64,000 bases of DNA, from assembly GCF_020921035.1 (NCBI RefSeq), contig NC_063158.1, forward strand, positions 6,864,001-6,928,000, given 5' to 3'. Shown here piece by piece: positions 24,826-37,590 of the stretch. The first letter of the stretch is position 1; the number at the start of each line of letters is the position of its first letter. This DNA is from Rhodamnia argentea. Lineage: Eukaryota; Streptophyta; Magnoliopsida; Myrtales; Myrtaceae. A program made the position numbers and the translations under genes. The notes beneath the pieces are model-generated. The model had not been told where the DNA came from. It did no database searches and saw nothing but the letters and a program-made list of their open reading frames with translations.

Positions 24826-27800
24826 TCAATCTTCAGTTCCACACATGTGGACAATATTGTGACGCTCGGAGTTGGATCCCTTATATGTACAGCGGTCAGA
24901 CTTTTTCTCCGGTCCCTGAACCTCACCAAGCTTCTGGCACCATGAGAGGTCTATGGATGTGCACCCCTGCAATTCCACTCCTTCCAAGTTTTTCAATCCC
25001 TCAAGGCCTTTAATTTCGACAAGATTGTGGCAGTTGTAAAAGCCTAATTGCCTCAGATGTGTTAATTGCGAAAGGTCTGGTCTTACAAGGGACTGACAGT
25101 CACGTACCCGCAGCTCTTCCACGTATTTTAATTTGTCAAGGCCTCTAACTTGAAAGAGATCATCTGAGTCACAGAACGTACTTATACACACGTACCTCAA
25201 AGACTCTAGATGTCCAAGGCCGTCAAGGTTGGACAACTTCGAGCATCCAGATACATTTAGTTTTGCTAAGGATTTTAATGCTTCCAGACCCTTGATTTCT
25301 GTCAGTTCATTGCACCCACCGAGACCTAACTCTGACAAGAATTCCAGACTTGACAAACTCGATAACTCTTTCAACTCACCACAATCTTGGACATGAAGCT
25401 CCGATAATCCTGAGGGAAGATCTGGCATGGATTCTAGCAATTGGCAATCCACAACAGCAAGCTTTTTTAGGTGGATTAGATGAGAAAGTTGAGGCAATGT
25501 TCGATGCTGCCAGGTGACTTCCAAAACTGATAAACTGGCAGGAAAATCTGGCAGCGACTGAAGATTGTCACAACTAGTTAAGTTAAGGTATCGCAGACAA
25601 GGCAGCTTACTGACGCTTTGCGGCAGCGATTGAAGCATCTTGCAGTTGTATAAATCAAGTCCCTCAAGAGAAGAAAGCTTATCAAATGTGTCGGGGAAGC
25701 TGGAAAAGCCTGTCGAACTTAGTCGAAGGATCTTCAGTGAAGACAACCCATCTATAGGGATTTCCCCTCCCAAACTCTTGCATTGTGTGGCATTTAATTC
25801 TTCAAGGTTGCCCAACTTGCTAATAGTACTAGGTAAACTGCTCAATTTCTCATTATGAGAAATATTCAAAGTTTTCAAGTTCTTCAAATCCCCAATGGAT
25901 TCAGGCAATTCACAAATGCCCACCCCACTTAATAATAGGTGCTGCAATTTCACGAGGGATCCGATGCTCTCTGGAAGTTTACATAACCTGGTGCAATATG
26001 TCAAGTCAAGGGTCAACAAATTTACCAGATGGCCAATTGAGTCGGGAAGTCCAACCAATGATTCGCAACCACCAGCATAAAGCACCTCCAGCTTATTCAA
26101 AGAACCTATACATGGAGGAATTTCCTCTATAGCAGTCTGGCCTATGGAAAGTTCCTTCAGTTGTTCCAACTTGCCCATTTCTTGGGGTAGCTCTTGTAGT
26201 TTCTTACATTCCCGCAAGTCCAATACAACGAGGCCCTTGGCTTCTCCAATTGAAGGGTGAATTTGCTCCAGATTGAAACATTTTTCGAGGGTTAAGATCT
26301 CTAAATTTCTAAAGGTTGAGAGATCAGGAGTAACTTTCAAACTACAGCAATATGTAAGACCTAGATGTTTCAACTGCTTCGCTGGCTGCAAAACAAAATG
26401 ATTGGTAAATTTTTGCAAAGAATAAGCCATTAGCAATAAGAGATAAACCAAGATGCTCTCCATCTGACCTTGAGATGACTCCAACCTTCCCAAAGCTCTG
26501 AAATGTCACTTCCTGGTAAAGCAAGTATGACTAATTTCTCCAGATCAAAACAAGTAGGCAAGGATGCAGGACATCTGGTCCACACAAGCCATCGTAACTT
26601 GGGAAGCAAGCTTTTGGAATTCCCAATCAGTTTGGCATTGTTCACTACAAGGAGCCTTAAGTTCGGTAGTGTCTCAAATTGTTCAGTTGTGAATTCCCTC
26701 TGCGACAAGTCTTCGTTTAGACAGAGGGCCTGAACACGATCTTTTTGAATTCCCTTCACAGAAAGATTCCATCAAATCAGCTAAAGTGGACCCATTATCA
26801 CTCGCTCTTCATTCTATGGTCGTGAAGTTGACTCTCTGGTCAGACCAACTTTTATCATATATGTGATTATCTGTTTTCCTATGATGAAATTCTTCCCTTC
26901 TTTTCTTTATGCTATTTGATCCTTTTTCTTTCTCTTATCCGATTAGAGGACCAGTGAAATAGGTGATGTCAAGGGAATAAAACACAATGGGTACATCGAT
27001 AATGACTTAAAATCAGCAGGGAGTTTATTGTTTAAACCAAAAAGTTTTCCGACCCCCTAGAAAATATCCACAATGTATAGATGCTAAGCACATCACTTCC
27101 TAAACAAATCCAGGAAATAATACAAGGAGGGAAATCTCAGCTGTAAGGTCTAACAATTCATTCCAATCAAGAAAATCCATGTCAAAAGAGAGTAGAACTA
27201 CGACAGAGATAAGAATTACCTTATTTCTCTCAAGTACTTCCAAAGCTTCTTCATGGACCCACAACCTACTTTGATTTATAGGTGCATGGCAAGCTTCTTC
27301 GCGAACAATTTCCCTACCTAGATCTCTCAGCTGGTCATGCATTCTCAACTCTCCATTGTCTCCAATTTTTATTAGCGACATAAAACTTAATGTTTCAATC
27401 ACCATATTCGGAAGAAAATTGCAAGCCTCCCACATGTAGAATATAAGTCTTAAGCTACCCCTGGCGCCGAAACAAGCAACATCCAAAAATATTTGTTTTT
27501 CCTCATAGTTTAATGCTTCATAACTTATCCTCAACTTCTCTTGCACTTTCTCATGTGGTACTTTCCGTAACCTCTTTAACGCGTCTTCCCAAAATGCTCG
27601 TCTTCGCCCATACAAAAACGAACCTATAACTTCGAGAGCTAAGGGAAGCCCTCCAGTAGTGGATACGACAGCACGAGAGAGAGACACAAATTCACATGGA
27701 GGAGAGTCCCTCAAAAAGGCATGTCTACTAAATAAGATCAAAGATTCATCCTCATTAATTTCCTCGAGTTCATACTCGGAATTGGCCCCAGCTTTGTCAA

Positions 27801-29073
27801 GAACAGACTTTATTCTTGTGGTAATGATTACCTTACTTCCCTTCTCAAACCAATCACGTTTCCCAACCAAAGCTTTGAGCTGGTCATTATGATCCACATC
27901 ATCTAGAAGAAGTAAGACTTTTTTATATTTAAATCTGGATTCCATGATCCTGATTCCTTCATCAATAGTAGACACTTCATTGTTCAATCTCAGTATGTCA
28001 AATATTAATTGATTCTGCAAACCTGAAATGCCATTGCGCTGCGAGGATTCTCGAATATCTGCAATGAAACTCCGATACTGAAATTGGTTAGAGAGCTTAT
28101 TGTAGACGGCCTTAGCTAAAGTTGTTTTACCGATACCCCCCATTCCATAAATACCGACAATTTGGGTGGCATCGGTTTTATCATCCAGCAATCTCAAGAT
28201 ATCATCCACAGCATTATTGATTCCAACAAGTTGCTCGGTAACAATCAGCTGAAAGGCCTTCTTTAATTCGTTCAAAACTTTGCTTACGACCATTTTCACC
28301 AATTGTCCTTCGAGGCTGTTTATAAAGCATTCGAGGTAAAATGTATTAGAAGAACAATCATATCTTGTTGTATCTCAATATTCTACAGCATATAAGAGTA
28401 AAACACGCAAGCACGAAATGAGAAACACACGAATGTGTAGCCTCCTCTACAAGCAAGATCCTGTTGAAAGAAACGAAACAAGGCTTCGATAGAAAATGAA
28501 ATACCCGTTAGCAGTTTTCTCCGATTCCCATCCCTTCAGGGAAGCCACTTCTTGGAGTGCTTGTTTCCATTTTGCTACATCTTCTATTGTATACTTCCTA
28601 CTTAAATGGGAGAAAGTCTTTCCAAAGCTTTCTATTTGGTATCGCACATGGGCCGGTTCAACCTGGTAAAATATGGGCAAGACAACGTGCCCACCTCTCT
28701 TCATGCACTCTGTCATCTCAAAGAGCTCTTGAAGGCACCATTTGCTTGAAGCGTAGTTCTGCGAGAGAATCGGAATCGAGATCTTACTGTTCTTAATGGC
28801 CTGGAGAAGGTTGGTACTGATCTTCTCACCTTCGCGAAGCTCATTGTCATCTTTGAACACGCGGATTCCAGCATTGACGAGGCCGTTGTAAAGGTGATCG
28901 ACGAAAGTTTTACGAGTATCCTCACCTCTGAAGCTCAAGAACACATCGTAATTGTCATCACCCGCCGAAGCGGCAGAGGAACCAGATGCACTGGTATCAT
29001 CAGCTTTTCGAAGTTTGCTCTTCTTGTTGCTTTGGAGAACATTGGGCACGAGCATAGAGAGAAAACGCTTCAT
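24826..29073 (-). CDS. TNL-B: TIR-NB-LRR immune receptor, apparently intact
   Basis: Four exons: 29073-28505, 28315-27220, 26753-26469 and 26385-24826. Introns are 189, 466 and 83 bp with GT-AG ends. The sum 569+1096+285+1560 nt gives an open 1169-aa protein. TIR from about residue 42 with the predicted NADase Glu at about 116. P-loop GMGGIGKT about 247-254, kinase-2 LLLDDVD about 325, GLPLAL about 412, MHD about 515-517. After the LRRs the end differs from A and E: part of the last LRR (the LPDLSCFDNL stretch) is deleted. After the QGPEK motif the frame runs into about 22 unrelated residues before a stop. RNBS-D is unusual (ACFGARGS where A and D have ACFF or ACFL). Otherwise all signature motifs are present, so it is plausibly functional. 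Confidence 0.9.
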
Positions 29074-29200
29074 TCTACTCCTCCTATGGCTGCTGAACCG
29101 ATCTCTCTGTGAATATCAAAGAACAAAATGCCTCTATTTGAGTTTCCCAACAGATGACCGTGAGGAGCTGAGGTTTTGGTACTTAACACTTCAAGATGCG
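29074..29200 (-). promoter_or_regulatory. 5'-proximal conserved block of TNL-B
   Basis: Same block as before TNL-A, C and D (caaaatgcctctatttgag). It is the probable 5' UTR. Similarity to TNL-A fades after about 29200, where A continues toward the mitochondrial insertion and B toward a foldback element. Confidence 0.5.
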
Positions 29201-29289
29201 AATGGATCGAGACGGAAAAAGTACACAAGTTAATAGAAAATGACTGTATTTAGTGGAGTGGGCATCCTCATGAAGTTCGAACCATCCAT

Positions 29290-30085
29290 CCTCGGGCCTA
29301 ATATCATAAAAAAACCTTCAACCTTAATTTTTGTCCAAATTCCACCTTTTGTCTCTTAAAACACGTTCAAGTCCATTCCTAATTCTACCCTAAAAAATTT
29401 TTTATCACTTAAAAACCCTCAATTTTAGGTCATGTCCGAATTTTACCCTAAACTTTTTTGTCCTATGAAAAAATCCTCAACTTTATGTCTTGTCCCAATT
29501 TTACCTTCCAGTCCCAATTCCAATCTAAAACTTTTACAGTCTCATTAAAAATTACAAAATTTTACTTGAGTCACAAATCTACTTATATTAACCTCCGTCC
29601 AAAATTTCTCGTTAACAACCAAGAATTGAAAAATGAAAAACTCCCATGCATGGACTATTTGAGCATCATGAGTGCAAGCTCTCTAGCAGCAAGAGATGGA
29701 ACATTCCCAGGAATGAGAGATCAAAGACCAAGCATAAAATCACTAAGGGCGATTTTGGCGGAGGGTTAATGGAATCGGACTTAGGATTTAAGTAAAAGTT
29801 AATAATCGTTTATGAAATGAAAAAAATATGTGTAAAATTGAAACTGAACCTAAAGCTAGTATTTTTTTCACGAGAAAAAAAGGTTTAGAGTAGAATTGGC
29901 ACTACACTTAAAGTTGAGGGTTTTTATGAGACAAAAAAATGTGATGATAGAATTGGAACTGGATCTAGAGTTTGAGGTTTTTATGGGACAAAAAATTATA
30001 GTAGAATTGGGACTACACCTAAAGTTGAATATTGTTTATGAAAAAAATGTAAAATTGGGACAACAGCTAAAATTAAAATATACAA
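29290..30085. mobile_element. Foldback array with inverted halves
   Basis: The left half repeats a unit of about 50-60 bp resembling ctcaattttaggtcatgtcc/aattttaccctaaac. The right half carries the inverted form (gtagaattggcact, ttaaagttgagggttttt). Between them, about 29640-29770, lies a more complex segment without these repeats. The arrangement suggests a nonautonomous element with a captured centre. Ends and target duplication could not be fixed. Confidence 0.5.
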
Positions 30086-30401
30086 TAATGACAACACTAA
30101 TAAGGTTAATACCACGAAAAACTCAAAACCGACACACCTATCATAAATGTACCTTAAACTAATTTTTGACCACTAAAAACCCTCGAGGTAGGATATTTGT
30201 GATAAATTTACCAAAAATTAATTTTTTTATCACAAAAAATAGAAAGTGGTATATTTATGACAAATTTACCCTCCGTTAGTTTCCGTTTAATGGAATACCA
30301 TGAAAACCCAAAACCGATACAGTTGTGACAAACAAAAGGTAAAACTCCAAACTAGTACACCGGTCAACGGCCACGAGTCATCCAACTTAGCAATCTGATG
30401 A

Positions 30402-33259
30402 TGTTGACACCTAAATTTTGATTTTTTATTAAATTATTCATTTCAAGCATAAAATGAGAATTAGTTATAGTTCTCACCAAAAATTAATTCCCCATGCATT
30501 GCATATTTATCAGTCATGTAGAGCTTAATTGAACATAGCAACTGGACCAAACTTAGTCTGAAATTTTCGACTAAGGCTAGAGAGTGCACCGAAAATTCTA
30601 AGAGGGCTTGAGCCTATTTTCAAGTTTAATTCAGCTCACTTTGCTCGCCTAATTGTTAAAGGCTTTTAATTAATTAAAGCCCAATTCGAGTCCGAGAATG
30701 CATAATCAAGCCCACAAGAGCATGAAATTGGGCTAGCCCATGACAACCCCTCTTGTGGCCAAAATTATTGAGGAGTTTTAATGAGATCGGACTCTCGAAA
30801 ATCAGAATTTTTAATCCAACGGTCGATGATGAGTCCTACTTCAACTAGGACTAGAAAACCCTTAGTCTATAAATAGAGTGCTAAGCCTAGGGTTTAAAGG
30901 GAGGCCAATCAATTGTCACACACACGGCATAGAAAAAAGAAAAAGAGAGAAGTGAGAGCACGATTTCACAGTGAGAGGCGGCCAAAGGTCTAAGTGCAAA
31001 GAGGGAACATAGAAGAAAAGTCAAAGAAGATGTCTCCTCTTTGAGGAAGGAGCATGTGCACAAAGACTTCAAGTCTTCGCTTCTGCTGCTTGAAGGAGCT
31101 ACTGTACGAGATCTCCACCATCAAGGCGTCTCTGCGGCCTCGTTCACCGAGCCCATGTCGAAGCAGATCCGATGAAGCAAATCGGTTTTCTTACAATTTT
31201 CTGCAGGTTTTTGGGTGGCTCTCGAAGACCTTTGGCGACATTCAACGAAGTCTTGCACAGCGGCACTTTCTTGGTGTTCCTGGAGATGCTATAATCGGCG
31301 GACGAATCTTGATTTTCATCATCACATTCCCATGAGACATCGCAGACTCATGCTTCTACTTTGATATCTTTATTGTCTACTTTTGATCACCCACTAACAA
31401 TAAAAGAACTTACAGGGGAGGATCCCAAATATTGTCTATAGTCCACCACATAATTGAGAACTCATGCTTTCGACCGTGAAGGCCAGAGAGAAGGAGATGG
31501 TTGCAAATTCACAAAGAGACAAAAACCCTTCTTTTTTTTTTGTTGTTATCTTCTCTGCAGGTCACGCATGGATGCATGGAAGATTTTGAGAAAAAGAGAA
31601 GAGTTTGACTAGGAATTCTCTCCTCGGGCTCAACGAAGGCAGACAAAAAGAACCTAAAAGAAATCTGACGAACCCTCCACACGAGCTAGCCACCGAACCG
31701 TCCGCCGTCCCTCACTGTCTAGCCGCTGTCCAGCCCCAGTTTGAGCTATTGATCAGCCTAGTTCGAAGGCTGATCAGTCTTATTTTTGCTCTTATTTTGA
31801 ACTCTAACATACTTGCTATTTGGTGTTAGAGTCTTGGATTGATTCGAACTCAAAATTCAGCTCAAAGGGGACTGTTCTGGGCCAATTTCCAGCAAGTGTG
31901 CAAGTGCAGAATTTTGCTGAGAAAAGGTAAAAGCTCTCAATTTTTTATTGCTAAATCATGTTAGTTAGCTTGTAACTTGCATAGTTGTTCTAAGCAAATT
32001 TGAACACATGGATTTTTGCAATCAATGGTGAAAACCTCAAGCTTTTTTTGACAATCATTGCTAAAACTGAAAATTTCTCTCAAATCTCAAGAGATAATCT
32101 TTCCTATTTTAAAATATAGGAAATCCTTTGTGGATATGAACTTATCTTCTTGAAAATTTTCAGAATCTCTTAAGGATTTTGAAAATTCAATAAATATTTG
32201 CACATCTTTAAACAAAACTGCCCATAACACATGCTCCCCAATTGTGCATTGTCCCTCGGAAAACGTACATTAAAGGCAACATATGACTTCGATCTCGAAG
32301 TACGATCGTGCCCGTACGTGTGAATTAGATATCAAATCCTCGATCTCGAGGAGCGGATCGCTAATTCCTAAATAGAATTTCAAGGTTTGCCCTATGTATA
32401 TAGGGACGACGGTAATTCTATAATATATTCACTTGCTAACCCTAATCTCGGGGGATGTTGTGAATAAAAATCGGAATTTCGGATTTAAAGGTGTTTTATG
32501 GGCAATATTGTTTATTTTTGTTCAAATTTCATTGTTTTCATGGTTTAAATAAATTCCTAAAAAATCCCAAAAAAAGATGTCACGTTTTCTTAAGCTAAAT
32601 CACATTTCTCTTCCCTTTTTGCATGAAAATAATGTCTAATAAAATTAGGGCTTTGAGAAATCAATTTCTTAAGTTAAATTAGATGTTACTTCACATTAGA
32701 GTAGTTTTTACCTTTATTTTTTTCATGAATCCGAAAATATACAAAAATATACCAAAAAATACCATCCATGTTGCATAGCATTATAGTTTAGTTTGCATTA
32801 TTATATTTTCCTTGTCATGCATATTTGCCACGTCATTATGCCATATCACGTATTTTTGCCATGTCATTACATCTCACATGTCATATAGGTAGGTTGCATT
32901 AGCATTGCATTTAATAAAAGAAAACCCAAAAAAAAAAATTAATTCAAATCATCAAACTAAGGATTTTTCATGAAAATCGGGTACCGAAAGGGCATTAATT
33001 GAAAAGTTAATGTAATCAAGTCCCCGAATCCATTTAATCTCTGGTTCGTATGAAATAAAGTATTTTCTCCCTAATACTTTATTTAGGTTTCTAATCTACC
33101 TACCATAAAAGATTAGTGGCGGCTCCAATTTAAAATCTTGGCATGTAATTGAACCTAAGTTGCGATTCGGTAGGACTTGGGAGAGTCTGAATTAGGTTAG
33201 TTAATCTAATTAACCTAATAATCCGTTAACCTGAAAAAACCAATTTTTAGGTCGTGACA
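30402..33259 (+). mobile_element. Solo LTR, 2858 bp, with 5-bp TSD GATGA
   Basis: Starts TGTTGACACC and ends GGTCGTGACA, in the TG...CA form. It is flanked by GATGA at 30397-30401 and 33260-33264. No protein-coding gag or pol is seen inside and no internal direct repeat was noticed. It therefore looks like one long LTR left by recombination rather than a full element. A TATA box at 30867-30876 gives a plus orientation. A second, truncated member is at 21949-23015. Confidence 0.82.
30867..30876 (+). promoter_or_regulatory. TATA box of the solo LTR
   Basis: CTATAAATAG lies about 465 bp from the LTR start, a normal position for the U3/R boundary of a long LTR. Confidence 0.6.
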
Positions 33260-33399
33260 GATGATAAAATTAATAGAAACTAACAGAGAGGGAATTTATT
33301 GTAGGTGTACCGGTTTAGGGCTTTTGGTGATCAAAAAATTAGTTTCGGGTAAGTTTGTCATATTTGCATCAGTTTGGGATTCTTTGGGGTATTGATCCT

Positions 33400-35165
33400 A
33401 ATAATAATAATACGATGATTACAAGTACATAGTGGAGCTTATAATTTTGGACTAGACATTTACGCCATAACTGAATGATACGTGTTAAGCGGTAATACTT
33501 GATATAGTGATGGCATAGATAATTGAGAACAAATAATTACAGTCATTGTTCAATTTGTCAGTACTTTTTCATGATATATAATACACGGCTTTCGTTTTAT
33601 ATATATGACATTTATGTGGAGTGAAGACTTTTTGTGACCTTGTAGAGCCGAGTTTTTTGCAATTTATATTTTCAGGCCGATGAAAGCACAATGGTTTCCT
33701 TGTAAACCAAGAAGATTCTTCGACTATTATGGTTTTTTTTTTTTTTTTTTGAGCTCGAAACTATCTCCGCACCACGTTCATAGCGTTCTTGAGAGAGAGA
33801 AAGCAGGGAAAGCGGGAGGCGAGGTGGCAGGATGAAGTGCGAGATAGAGCTTAGACAGATAATTCAAAGAATCTCTCAAAGAATCAGACAATGGATACGT
33901 CCATATTGGAAATCTAGAGATGCTTTCAAATTTCAGACACCTATTTGAGATAAATACACCCAGTGACGGTTCTACTTCCATGTTTTAACTTGGAAGCTAT
34001 GCGTAGTTAGAGAGTTCAACTCTATCTCTCTCGCTTTAATAAAGAAAGAACATGAAGAAGCCTTCCCGTTGCTCGAGGAGAAAGCATAAGCAAGTTGAAC
34101 TAGACTTACCTCAGCGTAGCTTTCTGAATAACTTTGAATGCATGTGAACATGTGGATAACTTACTATGATGTAGAGAATAAATTATTTCGGTCACATTTA
34201 AAACAGCATATATTCTCATTGCCCGAGGAGAAAAGTTAAGCAAGTTGGACTAGACTTTCCATTGATAAACGCAAATTACAGATCATTTTTTGGGGCGAGC
34301 TGCTCTAATTGGCTCTTTGGGTTTGTTGGGGCTCAAAATCTGATTGGCATCTTGCTCTTTCCCCAATGGATGACTACTTGGAATTAGTGCTACGAACCAG
34401 GTGGGTGATTTGGGAAATCCCATCTCGAGGATTCAAGATGGATTAGTAACTACGAATGCAGACATGACTATGTTTCTATTCTTAATTTTTTTATTTTTGG
34501 GATAAATCAGAAGACTAAGATCGGCAGAGGAAGCACTGTGGTCTGGTAGGCTCTGATTGGGTGTTAAAGTAGAGATACCAAGCATTTTGATCTTTTTGGT
34601 TTCTGTGGAATGAGAAGCTTATTAACCAAACTGGAAATTGAAGTGTTTGTTCCTGGAACGGGGTTGAAAGTGGAGATTACGTCGTTAAGTTGCTGCGTCT
34701 GCGCGATCCAAGGAAGCTCTGAGAGTGGACCGAGATGGAGATTCTTCATGCGTAAAGAAATTCTCTTTCCTTTGCCTTTTGTTTCAGGAACAAAAACGAT
34801 TATTACCCCTGTAATTATAGTCATTTATAGCTACGACATTAATCTCGTATCTAAAAGCAAGGAAAGAAAAGTAAAAAAAGAAAGAAAGAAAAGAATAAAT
34901 AAATAAATAAATCATAAATTAAGAGAATTTCATAAATTATCCACGTTCAGTTAGAATAAAATTGACCAAAATGACTGAATTGACAAATTATAAAAAAATT
35001 TAGAATTAAATTGACACAATTGAAATGTTTAGAACTTAATTGACCATTGTATAACAAGTTTAGGACTTTTTCGTCAACTTTCCATATTATACTAGCGTAT
35101 AGACCTGTGCTATGCACAAAAAAACACTTGGGAAAAATTATTCGTGAGGGTAAGAGATTTTCCAA
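33400..35165. repeat. TNL-B upstream spacer module, copy 4
   Basis: Resumes the spacer after the nested elements with the tacgatgattaca-gtacata block that follows (AAT)n in TNL-A. It then runs through gtggtttccttgtaaacc and the gaattagtgctac blocks to a tgtgctatgcac block. A poly-T stretch lies at 33727. No gene is supported. Confidence 0.7.
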
Positions 35166-35539
35166 AGTGATTATATGCCCCTCGAGCTAAGATGGAAAAA
35201 TTTTAGTTCGATTAAAGTGGAAAAATCAAACCCAATTTTTTTTTTCAAAAGAAAGTAAAGATAGATGTCACAAATAGAAAGTGCCACGTGTCAACATCGA
35301 TTGAAAGTACTTTGGAGTACCACATTACATTTGTCGAATAAATTATATTCATTCTATCTATTTTTGATCTCTACACTAGACATATATTATTTTATAAGCT
35401 CAAACTACGCAAGCACATCAACAATCTTCTTTTCATTATCTTATGAACTTTAATAGAGAACAAAAATTAATAAAATTTAATTATGGGGCGCCAAAAGATA
35501 ATAATTTTAATTATGGGACACTCATTTTCACACCACCAC

Positions 35540-35583
35540 TTCTTCTTCTTCTTCTTCTTCTTTTTCTTCTTCTTCTTCTTCTC
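35540..35583. repeat. (CTT)n microsatellite
   Basis: About 14 CTT units with one imperfection. A shorter (CTT)n lies near 56908 in the TNL-D spacer, so the two regions are paralogous. Confidence 0.9.
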
Positions 35584-35894
35584 TATTGATTTTGTAATTA
35601 GACAACTTATTATGATGATAAATAATTTAAATATGGGATCTCATGTTCCAATTGTCTTTAATTTTTTAACGAACCAATTTGCAATTTTTGAAAGTAGGCA
35701 AGTAGCACAAATATTCCAAATTAAAGTCTGAAGTGCCCTCATTTTTTCAAAAGAAAGCCTAGAGTGGATATTGTTTCAAATAAGAGCCTGAAGTGGCCAT
35801 GGTAGTTTCAAATAAAGGCCTAACTTGGCCGGTTGGACATCGTTCAAGGGCATTTTTTTCTACATATGATTTTAATTTTAAGTTATTCATTTAT

Positions 35895-36596
35895 GGGATA
35901 TATGCACTAGAAGTCCTAAAACTTGTCACGGTGCAATTGAGTCCTAAAACTTACAAAAAGTACAATCAAGTTCTAAAACTTGTAAAATTGATATAATCGA
36001 GTCCTTCTGTCAACTCTGTCCATTTAGACTAACGGAAATGCTCACATGGCTTTGTTTAATAGTTTCTCTCGCCTACGTGGTGATGACGTGGCTAAAACAT
36101 AAAACATAATGGTAAAATGATGTTATTTTGGCCTAATTGCATTTTTTTAACTAAAATATAATAAAATGGAATTGAAATATTAAAAAAATACAAAAAAAGA
36201 AAAAAAAAATTAGCGACAAGGGCGGCATGCCCTTGTCACCACCATCCCTGTCCCTAGCACGGGCCAGCGGGCGCTTGTCACCCTTGCATTTAGTTTTTAT
36301 TTATATTTTTTTAATTATTTTTATTTTTATTTTTTTACGTTTTTGTCAAAAATTATGATTTAGGCCAAAATGACGTCGTTTTAGTCTTATGCTTCATGTT
36401 GTAGCTTGTCATCGCTACATAGGTGAGAGAAACTATTAGAAAAAGCCACGTTAATATTTTCCATTAGTTCAAATGGACGAAATTAATGGAAGGACTCGAT
36501 CGTAACAATTTGACAAGTTTTAGGACTTTATTGCACTTTTTATAAATTTTAGAATTCAATTGCACTAAGTTGTAGGACTTTCAATGCACATGTCCC
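35895..36596. mobile_element. Mutator-like foldback MITE, copy 1, 9-bp TSD
   Basis: Ends GGGATATATGCA and TGCACATGTCCC are inverted. The arms remain complementary, imperfectly, for roughly 270 bp, for example cgcctacgtggtgatgacgtgg against its inverse near 36405. TTCATTTAT flanks both ends (35886-35894 and 36597-36605), the 9-bp duplication typical of Mutator-like elements. The GC-rich centre (gggcggcatgcccttgtcacc) differs in composition from the arms. No transposase. Confidence 0.85.
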
Positions 36597-36768
36597 TTCA
36601 TTTATTTATTCTTTTTTTTCCATTTCTTACTTCTCTTTGTTGCGGCTAGCAAGGGCCCGGCGACTCTCATTGGCCACTAGGTGATGGCTTGCAAGCCCTC
36701 ATCGGTCCTTGGAAAGGTGACCCTCATTCTTTTCTATAGACGATTTTAATTTTAAGTTATTCATCTAT

Positions 36769-37448
36769 GGGATATGTACACTAGAAGTTCTAAAACTTGT
36801 CACGGAGCAATTAAGTCCTAAAACTGGTAAAATTGATGTAATCGAGTATTTCTGTCAACTCCGTCCATTTAAACTAATGGAAAATGCTCACATGGCTTTG
36901 TTTAATAGTTTCTCTCGCCTACGTGGTGATGACGTGGCTAAAACATAAAACATAACGGTAAAATGACATCATTTTGGCCTAAATTGTATTTTTTTAACTA
37001 AAATATAATAAAATGGAATTGAAATATTAAAAAAATACAAAAAAGAAAAAAAATTAGCTACAAGGGCGGCAGGCCTTTGTCACCACCATCCCCGTCCCTA
37101 GCAAGGGCCAACGGGCGTTTGTCACCATTGCATTTAGTTTTTTTATATGTTTTTTTTAATTATTTTATTTTTATTTTTTTACTTTTTTGTTAAAAATTAT
37201 GATTTAGGCCAAAATGATGTCGTTTTAGTCCTATGTTTCATGTTGTAGCTTGTCATCGCTACATGGGCGAGAGAAACCTTTAGAAAAAGCCACGTAAGCA
37301 TTTTCTATTAGTTCAAATGGACGAAGTTAATGGAAGGACTTGATTGTAACAATTTGACAAGTTTTAGGACTTGATTGCACTTTTTATAAGTTTTAGAATT
37401 CAATTGCACTTACGTGGCAAGTTGTAGGACTTCTAATGCACATGTCCC
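36769..37448. mobile_element. Mutator-like foldback MITE, copy 2
   Basis: Same ends and arms as copy 1. The flanking 9-mers are TTCATCTAT and TTCATTTAT, one change apart. This fits a copy made by tandem duplication of the flanked element and then point mutation, not a second insertion. Confidence 0.85.
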
Positions 37449-37590
37449 TTCATTTATTTATTCTTTTTTTTCCATTTCTTATTTTTCTTTGTTACGGCTA
37501 GCAAGGGCCAGGCGACTCTCGTCGGCCACTAGGTGTTGGCTTGCGAGCCCTCATTGGTCCTTGGCAAGGTGACCATCATCCAAATCTGAC

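Larger units (their letters stand above)
30103..33399. mobile_element. Foldback element of the 18083 family, split by a solo LTR
   Basis: Left end AGGTTAATACCACGAAAAAC at 30103 and right end complementing AGGATCAATACCCC at 33399. Both are flanked by AAT-repeat DNA that is continuous in the TNL-A upstream spacer (12811). The arms carry the same motifs as 18083-18601. The solo LTR at 30402-33259 sits inside, so this element inserted first. Confidence 0.7.
35857..37590. repeat. Tandem duplication of about 870 bp
   Basis: Two head-to-tail copies, 35857-36730 and 36731-37590, from gattttaattttaagttattcat to cttgg-aaggtgacc. Each contains one Mutator-like foldback element with its flanks, so the duplication came after the insertion. 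Differences are scattered point changes and small indels. Confidence 0.88.

Noticed and set aside
34564..34906. Open frames of 86 and 98 codons in opposite directions
   Set aside because: They lie in the repeated upstream spacer, overlap each other, and are broken in the other module copies.
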